From Polyodon spathula (Eukaryota; Chordata; Actinopteri; Acipenseriformes; Polyodontidae), in assembly GCF_017654505.1 (NCBI RefSeq), contig NC_054565.1, positions 307,047 to 371,046 on the forward strand: 64,000 nucleotides of DNA, written 5' to 3'. The notes beneath the pieces are model-generated. The model saw nothing but the letters and a program-made list of their open reading frames with translations. It had not been told where the DNA came from and did not search any database. Below are positions 63,641 through 64,000 of the stretch, piece by piece. Position 1 is the first letter of the stretch, and each line of letters starts with the position of its first letter. Made by a program: the position numbers and the translations under genes.

Positions 63641-64000
63641 GAGAATCCATATCCTCTCCCTCCTCTGTCCATCGAGGGGAGGCCTGAGACCTCCTTGACC
63701 TGTGGGTAGAAAATGCGTTCACATACAAGCTGAGCTACCCGATCTCCAGCTCTTATTTCAAAGGGCTCGGCCCCAGTATTTTGGACCAGGATACCTACAT
63801 TTCCGGTATAGTCGGCATCCACTATGCAGGCCCCTATGCATATGCCATGCTTAACTGCTAAGCTGGAATGAGGGGCAAACCTGGCATAGCACCCAGGTGG
63901 TACTTTTATTTGTATATCAGTCAAAACGAGGCTTTGACTTCCTGGAGGCACCAGGTAGTCATACGCGCTGTATAAATCAAGGCCAGCTGCCATTGGAGAA
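63625..64000 (-). CDS. dUTPase domain of the endogenous retrovirus (continues past the window)
   Basis: dUTPase hydrolyses dUTP to dUMP and keeps uracil out of viral DNA. The trimeric-type motifs are present in order. They are AGLDLYSA (motif 1), APHSSLAVKHG (motif 2, active-site Ser), ACIVDADYTGNVGILVQN (motif 3, catalytic Asp), GDRVAQLV (motif 4) and a C-terminal GRGYGFSGTKA (motif 5, with Phe for stacking on uracil). The frame is open to the window edge, so the domain is probably fused to upstream pol. It stops about 85 bases before the env-like region. No defect is visible in this domain. Confidence 0.88.
   Translation of the reverse strand, partial: SPMAAGLDLYSAYDYLVPPGSQSLVLTDIQIKVPPGCYARFAPHSSLAVKHGICIGACIVDADYTGNVGILVQNTGAEPFEIRAGDRVAQLVCERIFYPQVKEVSGLPSMDRGGRGYGFSGTKA

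Overview
This window looks like vertebrate nuclear DNA, most likely from a ray-finned fish. It has long TG, TA and TC microsatellites, C2H2 zinc-finger arrays with HTGEKPY linkers, an intron-bearing class A GPCR, Tc1-like transposons, tRNA-derived SINEs and a CR1-type LINE whose 3' end I associate with sturgeon and paddlefish. That lineage call rests on memory of repeat families, so it is an inference. I see no prokaryotic organisation and no CRISPR array.

Layout. A G-rich minisatellite fills 1-1180. A decayed DIRS-like (tyrosine recombinase) retroelement lies at 2747-4800 on the minus strand. A zinc-finger gene occupies 6188-8275: 17 copies of an acidic 10-11-residue repeat, with the frame broken in that repeat, then 15 intact fingers. 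A 524-bp element flanked by TTAA follows at 8605-9128. From 11 to 44 kb the window is mostly transposons. There are seven pieces of one CR1-type LINE (11138, 15897, 19704, 26838, 38338, 40943 and 41051). Five Tc1/mariner copies or pieces lie at 26229, about 34000, 36379, 38041 and 44546. A 5.1-kb Ty3/gypsy element at 28443-33545 has both LTRs and a perfect 5-bp target duplication, and a solo LTR is nested in its integrase. A gypsy gag-protease fragment lies at about 39500-40940.

From 46 kb on there is a second DIRS-like relic (46378-47500) and a 2.05-kb solo LTR (47588-49637) that carries about 36 copies of a 43-bp minisatellite. Then come four SINE-like copies, a GPCR gene on the minus strand (52898-53737), another solo LTR (54191-54869) and a 156-bp near-perfect palindrome (56771-56926). 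A tRNA-Lys(UUU)-like gene (58499-58571) has an internally deleted Ty3/gypsy element inserted just upstream of it (58586-61025). The window ends in an endogenous retrovirus on the minus strand, with LTR, broken env and dUTPase. Its env is split by a 364-bp LTR-like insertion.

Host genes are few: the GPCR (probably functional), the zinc-finger gene (uncertain), a two-exon relic at 19310-19690 and the tRNA-like gene. Everything else recognisable is mobile or satellite DNA. The most useful observations are the insertions that can be dated and resolved by target-site duplications, the Ty3-like insertion beside a tRNA gene, the minisatellite grown inside an LTR, and the zinc-finger protein preceded by a tandem array of putative SUMO-acceptor motifs.
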